Positions 17,187-26,298 of a DNA stretch of 64,000 bases are shown piece by piece. How positions within the stretch are numbered: position 1 is the stretch's first letter; each line of letters opens with the position of its first letter. The stretch is from positions 1,888,378 through 1,952,377 of the forward strand of contig NZ_LT800497.1 in the NCBI RefSeq assembly GCF_900166635.1, read 5' to 3'. The notes beneath the pieces are model-generated. The model saw nothing but the letters and a program-made list of their open reading frames with translations, was not told the origin of the DNA and ran no database searches. Position numbers and translations under genes: made by a program. This DNA comes from Oceanobacillus timonensis. GTDB taxonomy: Bacteria; Bacillota; Bacilli; Bacillales; Amphibacillaceae.

Positions 17187-18464
17187 TTATTTTAACGATT
17201 TCAAAAATTCATTCCAGTCTGGACGGTTTGTTTTAGTGATACTTTCGTTATGCTCTCGTACATTATATACAGTAAAATCATGATATTGGAAACGATTGTT
17301 TTGGATTAATTGGTTTAACACACTAACGTCTTCATAAAGCATCCCATCTTCAAATGCAATTACCGGAAACCCTCCGACGCTTTTTAAAGCCGAGGCACGG
17401 TATATCCTTGGACCAAGAGGAAAACGATAGGAAAGCAAATCTCCTCTTCCGTTGATCATATTTCCTTTCGATATCCCTTTAAAGAGAACGTCTCCTGCTA
17501 ATTGTTTCCACTTTCGGAGGTTACCATACAATACTGATACATCCTCAGGGAGACTTGCCAGAAGTCTTTTAATAACAGTAATAGCATCTGGGTCCAGCCA
17601 ATCATCTGCATCAAGTTCTAATATAAAATCTGACGTAACATGTGGCAATAAATGGTTAAAAGCTATAGCCTTTCCTTCATTCTTTTTTTCAAAAACGCTT
17701 ATACGTTTTCCATCCTCCCATTGTTTGAGTTTATTATAGGAGTTATCTGTTGATCCATCATCCATGATTAGTACTTGTTCTGGCATTTCGTTTTGGAAGA
17801 GGCAGGAAGCGACGGCCGTCTCTGCATACTGTTCCATGTTATAATTCGAAATCAAGATGGAAAGACTTGGGTGTGCTGTCTGAATTTTATTTAGCCGATA
17901 CTTCTGCATAAATTTTTGCTTTTCCAGTGTGTTAGCAGAACGATTCTTTCTTGATTGCATCACCAGGTTTTCTCTACATAGCTTCTTTGAATTCGGTTTA
18001 TTGGAGAGCCAGGCAGGAAAAAACGCTTCCTTAAACGGCAACTGGAAGGCTGATAAGAATTTTTGCTTTTTAAGAAAAGAAGTAGACACCAAGAATGGAC
18101 GATGGACAGCAATATTTTGATTACGGTATAAAGTATTTATAAATGGTTCCGATTGAGAAAGATGAAGGGATTCCGTTTGAAGAGCGGGGGAAAGGTAATC
18201 TGTCTCTTGAAGAAATAATACATATGAACTGTTAACCATATGAATGGTATCATTCAATGTTTTCCCTAGATCATTCTCTTTCAATGCCATACATTGAATT
18301 TTCTTGAAGTTAATATCGTCCTGAATGATGCTTAAAGACATATCCTGTTCATGAAGTAATATAATAGAATGTAATCTGGAATTTATTTGTTTTAAAGATA
18401 CTAAAGCTTTACGAAGTGCTGCTGGGTTAGAATAATGGACTAGGATTGCGGTTATATCTTTCAA
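17187..18464 (-). CDS. Glycosyltransferase family 2 with N-terminal GT-like extension
   Basis: 425 residues from TTG 18464, which has GGAGG 7 bases upstream; the ATG at 18482 overlaps that site. The C-terminal half (from about residue 200) is a GT-A domain: SILISNYNMEQYAETAVASC, MDDGSTDNS, ELDADDWLDPDA (the metal-binding DxD) and late YEDVSVLNQLIQNN. The N-terminal half (DITAILVHYSNPAALRKALV) begins like another GT-A domain but has no DxD. It should transfer a sugar from a nucleotide donor to a surface glycan in the cytoplasm. It lies at the edge of the glycan island. Confidence 0.85.
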   Translation of the reverse strand: MKDITAILVHYSNPAALRKALVSLKQINSRLHSIILLHEQDMSLSIIQDDINFKKIQCMALKENDLGKTLNDTIHMVNSSYVLFLQETDYLSPALQTESLHLSQSEPFINTLYRNQNIAVHRPFLVSTSFLKKQKFLSAFQLPFKEAFFPAWLSNKPNSKKLCRENLVMQSRKNRSANTLEKQKFMQKYRLNKIQTAHPSLSILISNYNMEQYAETAVASCLFQNEMPEQVLIMDDGSTDNSYNKLKQWEDGKRISVFEKKNEGKAIAFNHLLPHVTSDFILELDADDWLDPDAITVIKRLLASLPEDVSVLYGNLRKWKQLAGDVLFKGISKGNMINGRGDLLSYRFPLGPRIYRASALKSVGGFPVIAFEDGMLYEDVSVLNQLIQNNRFQYHDFTVYNVREHNESITKTNRPDWNEFLKSLK

Positions 18465-19226
18465 TAGAAAGCCTCCATTCATTTACATTATTCACTTTAT
18501 ATATATGAGATTTTTAAATTATTATCCCATTTGAATGGTCTGTTTGAAAGAGCAATTAGATCGCTTCATCGAATTTTAGAAGCTATCATATCTAAAATGA
18601 AGACTTCATGAGTATTAAATAATGATTACGATTTACGTTTTGGTTGTTCTGAGGATTCTTTGGGTGGGTCTGGTTTCTGCTTATTTATCTTTTAAATCAG
18701 CGTATCTGTCCCCCTTGATTATTGGTACTGAAAAACTTGCTCAGGAAGTGCTGTCTATAAAAGAATTTCAACAGATGGCAGAGCATTTGGGCCAATCCGT
18801 GCAAACTTATACGAAGCAAACCGAATTGAGTTAAAAGCAAAGAAAGAAAAAAGCTGTTTTTCGGGATAAAAGCAGTTCAAACAAGTCTTGAAAAAGTTAA
18901 AGATTTTATTGACTGTAAAGAAAAAAGGATTTCACATCAAAAATGAATGTGGAATCCTTTTTTCTTTATTTTTGGCTAACTATGCCCTAGCTTATTATAA
19001 AAATGTTTTGTAATTGGAAGATATAATCTTATTATCTGACTTACTGGAGATCCGTTACCCTAATAATTTAGCTTCGTTACATAATACACATTTATAATAA
19101 TATAAATCCATCTTAAATATTGCAAAAATGCTATACATCGTTATAAATTTCTAAAATTCATGTTGTTGAAAAGTAGAAAGTAGTTCTGCTCATTTAGGAT
19201 AGATTGTTGATGAATGTATTTTGGAG
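18465..19226. other. Gene-poor region with repeat copy 2 and a doubtful 70-codon frame
   Basis: Copy 2 of the 50-bp repeat is near 18575-18624. A plus frame at 18622-18834 encodes a hydrophobic start and LAQEVLSIKEFQQMAEHLGQ but has no ribosome binding site and starts inside the repeat, so I treat it as debris. A long terminator follows at 18920-18964. Nothing is seen in 18965-19226. Confidence 0.45.
18920..18964 (+). terminator. Strong rho-independent terminator
   Basis: An 18-bp stem with one G-U pair (18920-18937 with 18947-18964) ending in TTTTTTC and TTTATTTTT. What transcript it ends is unclear, because only the doubtful 18622-18834 frame lies upstream on this strand. On the other strand the flank is also T-rich. 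Confidence 0.75.
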
Positions 19227-20165
19227 TTAAGTTCGCTGGTTTACGAACCAATTTACTGTGCTCGTAAGTCCATCATGGAACGAAACAGATGGGCGATAGC
19301 CAATTAACTTTTCAGCAAGTTGAATATCGGCCAGCGAATGTTTTACATCGCCCTGACGCTCAGCCATGTATGTTGGCGGGATATTTTTACCTAAAATGGT
19401 ATTGATATATTTAACCAGCTCGTTTAAATCGGTACGTGATCCACTACCGATGTTTATAACTTCTCCTTGCAATTTAGGAGCTTCGGCTGCTAATAAATTT
19501 GCCAAAACAACGTTGTCAATATAGGTGAAGTCTCGAGACTGTGTCCCGTCACCATAAATTAATGGAGATTGATCATTTAAAATGGACGCAATAAATGCAG
19601 GGATAACTGCTGCATACTCAGAATAAGGGTCTTGACGAGGTCCAAAGACATTAAAATATCTAAGTGATATCGTTTCAAGACCATATAAATGATGAAAGAC
19701 TTTACAGTAATGTTCTCCAGTATACTTACTGACGGCATAAGGAGACATGGGTCTTCCAGGCATATTTTCACGTTTAGGAAGTGTCTCATTAAATCCATAT
19801 GCTGATGAGGATGCTGCATAAATGAACCGGTTTACGTTCGCTTCAACTGCTGCATGCAATAGTTGAAGCGTCCCATTTACATTCGCGTGATTTGTCTTAA
19901 CGGGATCTATTATCGATTTGGGGACGGAGGGAATAGCCCCTTGATGAAATATAATATCAACATCTTTAACGGCTTCTTTGACAGTTTGGTTATTGGTAAA
20001 ATCACCTTCAATGACATGAATATGATTCATCAACTCATGTATATTTTCCTTATTCCCAGTATGAAAGTTATCAAGTACCTTAACATTTTCTCCTCTTTCG
20101 ATTAATTTACGAACAATATTTGAGCCTATAAAACCTCCGCCGCCAGTTACAAGATACGTTTTCAC
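19227..20165 (-). CDS. NAD-dependent UDP-sugar 4-epimerase (WbpP/GalE type)
   Basis: 312 residues from GTG 20165, 7 bases after AAAGGGGG. Extended SDR motifs are clear: YLVTGGGGFIGSNIV (NAD binding), LDNFHTGNKENI, catalytic Ser region AASSSAYG and YAVSKYTGEHY with Tyr and Lys, then RYFNVFGPRQDP. These match UDP-GlcNAc/UDP-Glc 4-epimerases and B. subtilis YtcB-like proteins. With the dehydrogenase at 21081 it could make a UDP-hexuronic acid such as UDP-GalNAcA. The exact sugar is inference. Confidence 0.88.
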   Translation of the reverse strand: MKTYLVTGGGGFIGSNIVRKLIERGENVKVLDNFHTGNKENIHELMNHIHVIEGDFTNNQTVKEAVKDVDIIFHQGAIPSVPKSIIDPVKTNHANVNGTLQLLHAAVEANVNRFIYAASSSAYGFNETLPKRENMPGRPMSPYAVSKYTGEHYCKVFHHLYGLETISLRYFNVFGPRQDPYSEYAAVIPAFIASILNDQSPLIYGDGTQSRDFTYIDNVVLANLLAAEAPKLQGEVINIGSGSRTDLNELVKYINTILGKNIPPTYMAERQGDVKHSLADIQLAEKLIGYRPSVSFHDGLTSTVNWFVNQRT

Positions 20166-20335
20166 TGAAAAACCCCCTTTAATCATATTACGTTTATTTT
20201 ATGTCGACTGATAGGGAGTGCTTGGACAATAACATAGAGTAAAGAAGTTGGGTGTTACGTTATGTGACTGTCTATTTCTGATTTACCATTGATCATTTGA
20301 AAATGAGGAACCAATTCAGCTCCCTTTTAAACAAG

Positions 20336-20373
20336 ATAGGCGATGTTTTGGATGGATCCAAAACATCGCCTAT
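20336..20373 (-). terminator. Terminator of the 20374-21057 gene
   Basis: An 18-bp inverted repeat (20336-20353 with 20356-20373) with almost no loop, directly after the stop codon. Downstream on the minus strand is CTTGTTT. Confidence 0.7.
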
Positions 20374-21057
20374 TTACGCTGTAACTAGAGACTGGTAATC
20401 ATCCGTGTAAACAATATCACTGCACATTGCAATTATTTTTTGTTCGTTTATTTTCCACGTATGATTTCGATACTTGCTTCTAATTATAGCGTGGTTATAT
20501 CTATCTGTTGCAAAAATTTTATAACCTTTCCTTTTACATTCCCGTTGAAACTTTTTATCTGAACCAACTTTCTGTTTTGGAAAGCGTACATGGTGAAAGA
20601 TACTCTTCTTGAATACCAATGTTGAATCAGCAACGTTGTCTGTCCATGTGCATTCTGTTAAAGATGGAAATAAGCAGAGAAGTTTACTTTCTTGAAAGTA
20701 GTAGTAGACGCTGCTTTTTCCGACAATATCTGCTTTTTTATGTCTTGTGAAAGCCGCCCAGGCGGATTGCAGATAGGAAGGAGCATAATAATCATCATCA
20801 TCGAATTTTGCTATATGGTCATACCTTGCTTTTTGAACCGCAAAATTCTTACAATCACTAACTGTCATTTTTTCAGGCATTTGATAAACGGATACGTAAG
20901 GATATTTCTTTGCTTCCATTCTCCAAACATTAAGGTCCATGGTATCGTTGTTTAAGACGATGATCAGTTCCTTGTTTTTCATCGTCTGTATGGAATAGTT
21001 AAGGAAAATATTTTCCATCATCCTGTTTCTATTTGTACAAGTGATTACAGAAATCAT
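20374..21057 (-). CDS. Glycosyltransferase family 2-like protein
   Basis: 227 residues. ISVITCTNRNRMMENIFLNY opens a GT-A fold, VSDCKNFAVQKARYDHIAKF leads to DDDDYYAPSYLQ (metal-binding Asp cluster near residues 92-95), and a second conserved part reads VADSTLVFKKSIFHHVRFP. It should use a nucleotide sugar on a surface glycan. The ATG follows GAAAGGATTATTCAA. It sits 23 bases downstream of the nucleotide-sugar dehydrogenase on the same strand, so both are probably one operon. Confidence 0.82.
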   Translation of the reverse strand: MISVITCTNRNRMMENIFLNYSIQTMKNKELIIVLNNDTMDLNVWRMEAKKYPYVSVYQMPEKMTVSDCKNFAVQKARYDHIAKFDDDDYYAPSYLQSAWAAFTRHKKADIVGKSSVYYYFQESKLLCLFPSLTECTWTDNVADSTLVFKKSIFHHVRFPKQKVGSDKKFQRECKRKGYKIFATDRYNHAIIRSKYRNHTWKINEQKIIAMCSDIVYTDDYQSLVTA

Positions 21058-21080
21058 TTGAATAATCCTTTCATACAGAA

Positions 21081-22388
21081 TTAGCCATTCCCGCCGCCCA
21101 GGACAATAATCTGAGCTTTACCCTGTAAGCCCTTGGTAATATTTTTGGTATCATAAACGAGCTTTGAATGATGAATTATTTTTTCTAACTGCAAGTCAGA
21201 ATGGTCTGCTAAAATGACAACAATGTCCATTTCGTTTAATACTTCGGGGGAGAGAGAGAGACTGTTATACATTTTATGGTTGATTTCAATATCTGGTACA
21301 TGGGAATCATGATATATTACATCTGCACCGAGTTGTAAAAGACGTTGCATGATGCGAACAGGTGGAGAACTTCTTACATCGTTGGAATCTTTTTTGTAAG
21401 TGATACCACATAATAATATGTTGGCATCTTTCATTTCTTTATTTTTTTCAACTAAATTTACCACCTGGGTAATGATATAGGATGCAATATCATTGTTTGT
21501 GCTCTCAGCCAGGGATAGGAATTGGTTATGGAACCCGTGTTTTTGTCCAACCCAATACAAATACAAAGGATCGATTGGAATACAGTGTCCGCCAATCCCG
21601 GGGCCTGGGTAAAAGGGTTGGAACCCATACGGCTTTGAACTTGCAGAGGAAATAGCTTCCCATAAGTTAATATTTAATTTGTCACAAAGCATGGCCATTT
21701 CATTGATAAAAGAAATATTGATAAAACGGTAGCTGTTCTCTAAAAGTTTGGATAACTCTGCGACTTCAACAGAAGTTGCAGGTACGACTTTCTTAAATAT
21801 ACGATTATAAAAATCGGAAGCATATGTTAAGCATTCGGTCGTAATTCCACTTACTACTTTAGGTATTTCTTCTACTTTCATTGTTTTATTTCCTGGATCA
21901 ATACGTTCAGGCGAGTAGGCCAAGTGAACGTCAGTTCCGATATGAAACTGGCTTTTTTCTAAAATTGGTTGAATAACATCACGGGTGGTTCCAGGATAGG
22001 TAGAACTCTCCAATATGACTAATTGTTTTTTTTGCAGTCTAGGATAAAGCTCTTCACTGACACCTTTTAAATAGCGTAAGTCAGGATTTTGGTTGCCTGT
22101 TAAGGGAGTTGGTACACAAATGACGATAATATTTAAAGATTCGATAGAAGTATAATCTGTTGCTAGTGTTAATTGACCTGATGATAAAGCTGACTTAATA
22201 TCGGAATCTTTAATATCGGGAATATAACTAGCGTATTTTTGCAATCGGGCTATTTTATCCTTATCAATATCAATGCCTGTCACCTGATAACCTTTCTGCA
22301 CAAATAATAAAGCCAAAGGGAGCCCTACATACCCTAAACCAATTACACCGATTTTTGTGGTTTCTGGTGCCGTATTATAAAAATTCAA
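21081..22388 (-). CDS. Nucleotide-sugar dehydrogenase (UDP-glucose/GlcNAc-type)
   Basis: 435 residues of the UDP-Glc/GDP-Man dehydrogenase family. The N-terminal NAD domain has IGVIGLGYVGLPLAL. The middle domain has PERIDPGN and LSKLLENSYRFINISFINE. The catalytic Cys is in GPGIGGHCIPIDP (near residue 268). The C-terminal domain has GITYKKDSNDVRSSP. It oxidises the C6 alcohol of a UDP-sugar to a uronic acid in two NAD-dependent steps. Among B. subtilis proteins YtcA and TuaD are of this kind. The site AAAGGAGA precedes ATG. Confidence 0.92.
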   Translation of the reverse strand: MNFYNTAPETTKIGVIGLGYVGLPLALLFVQKGYQVTGIDIDKDKIARLQKYASYIPDIKDSDIKSALSSGQLTLATDYTSIESLNIIVICVPTPLTGNQNPDLRYLKGVSEELYPRLQKKQLVILESSTYPGTTRDVIQPILEKSQFHIGTDVHLAYSPERIDPGNKTMKVEEIPKVVSGITTECLTYASDFYNRIFKKVVPATSVEVAELSKLLENSYRFINISFINEMAMLCDKLNINLWEAISSASSKPYGFQPFYPGPGIGGHCIPIDPLYLYWVGQKHGFHNQFLSLAESTNNDIASYIITQVVNLVEKNKEMKDANILLCGITYKKDSNDVRSSPPVRIMQRLLQLGADVIYHDSHVPDIEINHKMYNSLSLSPEVLNEMDIVVILADHSDLQLEKIIHHSKLVYDTKNITKGLQGKAQIIVLGGGNG

Positions 22389-22500
22389 TTTGTATCTCCT
22401 TTCCGTATAAATGTTTATTGTTACTGTAATATCTCTTTATCATATTAAAGTTATTATTAATAGAAACGGCACTTGTCCAATAATTAAAAGAAGTAGTTAT

Positions 22501-22587
22501 TTGATAGATACTTGCACCAAAGGGCTATATATAAAGTTTTTACCTATAAAGGCAACTATATCGGTTGTCTTTTTTTGAATAGACAAC
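22501..22587 (+). promoter_or_regulatory. Promoter and alternative hairpins ahead of the glycosyltransferase operon
   Basis: TTGATA (22501-22506) and TATATA (22526-22531) could be a promoter with a long 19-base spacer. Just after it, AAAGGCAAC (22548-22556) pairs with GTTGTCTTT (22564-22572) followed by T5, a terminator-like hairpin. The same GTTGTCT (22564-22570) can instead pair with AGACAAC (22581-22587). The two stems exclude each other, as in attenuators, but the leader is very short. Confidence 0.4.
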
Positions 22588-22656
22588 GATGGAAATCTTG
22601 TATATTTTGGAACACAAAAAAAGAGACAGCATAATTTGAAAAAAGGAGGGTTCAGC

Positions 22657-23607
22657 ATGACCAGACATTTGTTGGTGTATGATTATAGCTGGTGGATTTT
22701 AGGACAAAAAGCAAAAATTATTCAACGATATCATCCGGATTTGCATATTATGTCAATACAAGAGCTGGAAAAGATAATCAAACAGAATGGTTCGGCTTAT
22801 GTGAATTCTTCTTATGAAATAATTTCGACGCTTGGTTTGGGACTAGCGGATTGTCTTTTGCGCTTTGGTGTCAGGGTCGATTCTTCACAAGTAGGCTCGT
22901 ATAATTATCTCGCGAAAAATCATCTTTCATATCGGGAATGGGATGGTTTTGTGAAACCTAATCGTTCTTTTCTAAAAAAAATGATGAAACTCGATCACTA
23001 CGGTGTTATCAGTCCAAAACTGAAAGAAGAAACGGAGAAATTGTTCCCACACAAGAAAGTAAACTTCATTCGCCCCTTCGTAGATACTCAACGTTTTTAC
23101 CCTCCCTCTAAGCGGCTGGCTGAAGCTAAATTTGTAGTTGGATGGGTAGGAAATAATCAAAGGAAAGTAAAGAATTATGATACACTGTATCGGCCTATTG
23201 AGAAAGCATTTAGGAAAGATTCACAAATCCAGTTTGTAGAAGCTTCGCGCTCCTCTCCCAAAACAGTTAAAGAAATGCCGCATTTTTATAAAGCGCTAGA
23301 CTTGCTACTCATTACTTCTTCGAATGAAGGCGGACCTGCCCCGGCTTTGGAGGCGCTGGCAAGTGGTGTACCTGTGCTTTCGACAAATGTGGGTTATGTG
23401 AAACACATTGCCGGACAAGAAGGGAAATCGTTGGTGTTAAACAGCCTTCAACCAGCTCTTTTTGTTGAAAAAATCAACATGCTAAAAAAAGATAAGGAAT
23501 TCCACAGAGCTTTGCAAAAAGAAGGAAGAGAACGCGTTTTGTCACGCTTTACGGTGGATAAGGCGATGGGGGAGTGGCTAGAAACATTATTTCACATCAA
23601 GCGTTGA
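22657..23607 (+). CDS. Glycosyltransferase family 4 (GT-B)
   Basis: 316 residues from ATG 22657, 7 bases after AAAGGAGGG. The C-terminal half has the GT-B signature VGWVGNNQRKVKNYDTL (about residue 160), LLITSSNEGGPAPALEALAS and GVPVLSTNVGYVKHI, where the Glu pair binds the donor nucleotide sugar. The N-terminal half is shortened relative to standard GT4 enzymes (about 370 residues), like B. subtilis YtcC. It is first in a four-gene operon (22657-26194) divergent from the nucleotide-sugar genes, ending at a terminator. Confidence 0.87.
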   Translation: MTRHLLVYDYSWWILGQKAKIIQRYHPDLHIMSIQELEKIIKQNGSAYVNSSYEIISTLGLGLADCLLRFGVRVDSSQVGSYNYLAKNHLSYREWDGFVKPNRSFLKKMMKLDHYGVISPKLKEETEKLFPHKKVNFIRPFVDTQRFYPPSKRLAEAKFVVGWVGNNQRKVKNYDTLYRPIEKAFRKDSQIQFVEASRSSPKTVKEMPHFYKALDLLLITSSNEGGPAPALEALASGVPVLSTNVGYVKHIAGQEGKSLVLNSLQPALFVEKINMLKKDKEFHRALQKEGRERVLSRFTVDKAMGEWLETLFHIKR

Positions 23608-23697
23608 AGACTCGCTTGCTTTTGGACCATAGGAAAAACAGCATTTCCCAAATTGGGAAAATCACCATTTATTATAGAGCGAGAAAGGATCGAAAAA

Positions 23698-24525
23698 ATG
23701 AAACGAATGCCACTATGTATTTCTACTTTTGTCTTTGGAAGTTACAAAAAATATATTCCTTATTATATTTATAGCATACTGAAGAGTTATCCGGATTATT
23801 ACGTCAAAATATTCCTGAGAGATACACTCTCTCCGCAGGAAAAGAAAAGCTTGCAACTAATCCGTAAGCATTTATCCAAGAACTTTGAAGTCAAGGAAAA
23901 TTATTTTACGAATCAAAAATTTAACCGTTTATCCGGAAAAGCCATAAGATTTCTAGTCCCTTCTTATGAATTTAAAGATTTTGAAAATGTTTATATCGGA
24001 GACATCGATTTTTTGGTTGTGAATGAACATCCTTCCCTTTTGGATTCACATCTTGATCATTGCAATCAAATCAGCCTTCCATATAGCAACCAAATTCGTC
24101 CTGGATCAAAAAGATTAACCGGGCTGCATTTTTATCAAGTCGATGAATATTACAAAAAAATGGATCCGGCAATTCAGCACTATTTAGATGATCCGGACAA
24201 AATCGTGAAAGTGTTTCAAAACATAAAAAGGGATGAAGAATTTTTATATCAGATGGTCGAAAAGAATATCGGATTTCGTGATATTAAGAAATACCACTAT
24301 CGCCCTCATCATGGTTTCCATTTAGGAATCTTGCGAAAAGGATCTGCTAGATTTAAAGATTATGTTAGAGAGGGGCCAAAAAACCCATTTCATCGCCTTC
24401 CTGAATACCCGGTTTTGCGAAAACAGCTTCTAGAGTACTACGATGACCCGCTATTCCAAAGTATAGAAAACACACTTCAAATCCAGGAAGTTCAGCTCTT
24501 ACGAAAATTAATCGTACAAAATTGA
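23698..24525 (+). CDS. Putative glycosyltransferase with GDIDF motif
   Basis: 275 residues from ATG 23698 after AAAGGATCG. It opens CISTFVFGSYKKYIPYYIYS, has SGKAIRFLVPSYEFKDFENV followed by YIGDIDFLVV (DxD-like, near residue 104), then LTGLHFYQVDEYY and a charged C-terminus with YHYRPHHGFHLGILRKG. This order (a short GT-A fold with a DxD) resembles GT8-like or capsule-type transferases, but I cannot assign a family firmly. Its place between clear glycosyltransferases supports a sugar-transfer role. Confidence 0.7.
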   Translation: MKRMPLCISTFVFGSYKKYIPYYIYSILKSYPDYYVKIFLRDTLSPQEKKSLQLIRKHLSKNFEVKENYFTNQKFNRLSGKAIRFLVPSYEFKDFENVYIGDIDFLVVNEHPSLLDSHLDHCNQISLPYSNQIRPGSKRLTGLHFYQVDEYYKKMDPAIQHYLDDPDKIVKVFQNIKRDEEFLYQMVEKNIGFRDIKKYHYRPHHGFHLGILRKGSARFKDYVREGPKNPFHRLPEYPVLRKQLLEYYDDPLFQSIENTLQIQEVQLLRKLIVQN

Positions 24526-24549
24526 AACGAAAAGAAGGTGGCGACCATC

Positions 24550-25260
24550 ATGATCAACATAGGAATGGCTACCGTTCCTTCACGATTTAAACATTTAAAG
24601 AAAATTGTCCCTCCATTACTAAAGCAATGTGATACCATGTTTATTCATGTAAATGGATCGCAGCAATGTCCTGAATTTTTGAAAAAGGAACCAAAAATTA
24701 AGCTTTCCTTTTCCAATGTTAACAAGGGGGGACAAATGGCTTTTAAAGGAATACAGCAAACCCATGGTTATTATTTTTGTGTCGATGATGACCTAGTTTA
24801 TCCTGAGGATTACGTTGAGAAAATGATAGAACTCATGAAAATGTATCAGAATCAGGTGATTGCTTGTGTTCATGGATCGAGTTTTGATCCGTTCGTTCCT
24901 GTCCACAAAGTATTCAAAAATAAAAAGAAGCCTTATCTCTCTTATAAAGGATTGGATAAGAACCGCCCTGTTATGATTCCCGGTGTTGGTACATCCTGTA
25001 TGCATACAGATGTTTTTGCAGTGACACCAGGCGAATTTAAGCAAAAGAATATGAGAGATGCGGTTGTCTCATGCAAAGCAGCAAAAGCAGGAATCCCAAT
25101 CATTGCAATTAAAAGAAGGGAGAATTGGATTCAAAAAATCCCTGTGAAAACAGAAATCAACAAAAATAAAGCTTATGATGATCATATTGATGCATTATTC
25201 TCGAAGCATATTGCGTATTTCCAGGAAGGAGCCGTTGATTTAGGTGAGGAGGAAACGTGA
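24550..25260 (+). CDS. Glycosyltransferase family 2-like protein
   Basis: 236 residues from ATG 24550 (AGAAGGTGG upstream). MINIGMATVPSRFKHLKKIV opens the fold, GGQMAFKGIQQTHGYYFCVD leads to VDDDLVYPEDYV (DxD near residue 81), then PGVGTSCMHTDVF. It keeps the nucleotide-sugar part of GT-A enzymes and is short. It is third in the operon, 24 bases after its predecessor and 40 before the next, so it is co-transcribed. Confidence 0.78.
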   Translation: MINIGMATVPSRFKHLKKIVPPLLKQCDTMFIHVNGSQQCPEFLKKEPKIKLSFSNVNKGGQMAFKGIQQTHGYYFCVDDDLVYPEDYVEKMIELMKMYQNQVIACVHGSSFDPFVPVHKVFKNKKKPYLSYKGLDKNRPVMIPGVGTSCMHTDVFAVTPGEFKQKNMRDAVVSCKAAKAGIPIIAIKRRENWIQKIPVKTEINKNKAYDDHIDALFSKHIAYFQEGAVDLGEEET

Positions 25261-25300
25261 TTTTTCCCTCAAACTTGTTTAAAAGGAGAAGAAGAATATC

Positions 25301-26194
25301 ATGAAAATACTTCTGGTTCCAGGAGGCCCTGGATGGGCTTTTGATCATCGGGCAAAAGATCTGTTATCACTCCGTTTTTCAGAGGTCCAATTCAAATTGA
25401 AATATGTCAACAAGGTTAAAACAGCTGACCAGTTTGCTTACGATGTCATCTACCCCATGTCTATAAACATTGCAAAAAAGTTACATGAAAAAACAGGTAT
25501 ACCTTATAAACAAATGGCTACAGGGATTACTTCTGTTCGGGTAATGGAGAAATATATGCTGGAAGGAAAGAAAATACCTCCCTTTATCCATGAGTTCCGC
25601 GGAATAAATACAGCATCAGATGAAATCGTACAGCAATTTAAAGACGAATTGTCTATTTTTAAAACAAGAGTCGGAATTAATGAAAAACAATTTAAGCCGT
25701 CAACTACGAAAAAGAATACAGAAGAATTTGTTGTTGGCTGGGTGGGAAGAAACGACCAAAGCGATTATCGAAAATTAAAAGGTTATGATATCGTTTTAGA
25801 TGCATTAGAAGATTTACCTGTTACTTTTCAATTCAGAACTTATAAAGATAAAGTTCCAAGAGAAGAGATGGTAAATTTTTATCAAGGCCTTGACTGCTTT
25901 ATTTGTTCCAGTTCCTCTGAACACATTCCATTGCCTGTATTGGAAGCCGCTTCCTGCGGCATTCCAGTTATTTCAACGAAAGTAGGCATTGTTCCTGAAT
26001 TAATCACAAATAAAAAGAATGGGCTTATCGTTTCTAGAAATGCAGCTGCATTTAGGAATGCTGTAAAAAAGCTGATCAACAATCCTGAAATGAAAATGAA
26101 TATGTCAAAAAATAGTAGAGAAACAATATTATCCGCCTGGACATTGGAAAAATGTAAAAGTGATTGGGAACGTTTTTTCTTATCTTTAAAATAA
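25301..26194 (+). CDS. Glycosyltransferase family 4 (GT-B)
   Basis: 297 residues from ATG 25301 (AAAAGGAGAAG upstream). The same shortened GT-B type as the first operon gene: VVGWVGRNDQSDYRKLKGYD near residue 144, then FICSSSSEHIPLPVLEAASC and GIPVISTKVGIVPELI with the donor-binding Glu residues. The N-terminus KILLVPGGPGWAFDHRAKDL is unlike the first gene, so the acceptor probably differs. It is last in the operon before a strong terminator. Confidence 0.86.
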   Translation: MKILLVPGGPGWAFDHRAKDLLSLRFSEVQFKLKYVNKVKTADQFAYDVIYPMSINIAKKLHEKTGIPYKQMATGITSVRVMEKYMLEGKKIPPFIHEFRGINTASDEIVQQFKDELSIFKTRVGINEKQFKPSTTKKNTEEFVVGWVGRNDQSDYRKLKGYDIVLDALEDLPVTFQFRTYKDKVPREEMVNFYQGLDCFICSSSSEHIPLPVLEAASCGIPVISTKVGIVPELITNKKNGLIVSRNAAAFRNAVKKLINNPEMKMNMSKNSRETILSAWTLEKCKSDWERFFLSLK

Positions 26195-26252
26195 ACAAGC
26201 AAAAAGTTGTATGGAGGGAGGCTTTCTTTTATTTGATGAAGACCTGCCTCTC

Positions 26253-26293
26253 AAATTAAACGGCCGCCTGCTATTCAGGTGGCCGTTTAATTT
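26253..26293 (+). terminator. Terminator of the glycosyltransferase operon
   Basis: An 18-bp stem with one G-U pair (26253-26270 with 26276-26293), loop of 5, followed by a weak tract. It starts 59 bases after the last stop. Confidence 0.8.
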
Positions 26294-26298
26294 GCCCC

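Noticed and set aside
18622..18834. Plus-strand 70-codon frame with hydrophobic start
   Set aside because: Its start lies in a dispersed repeat and there is no ribosome binding site.
26253..26293. Taking the long hairpin at 26.25 kb as a mobile-element end
   Set aside because: It lies just after an operon stop and has a short loop; a terminator is the simpler reading.
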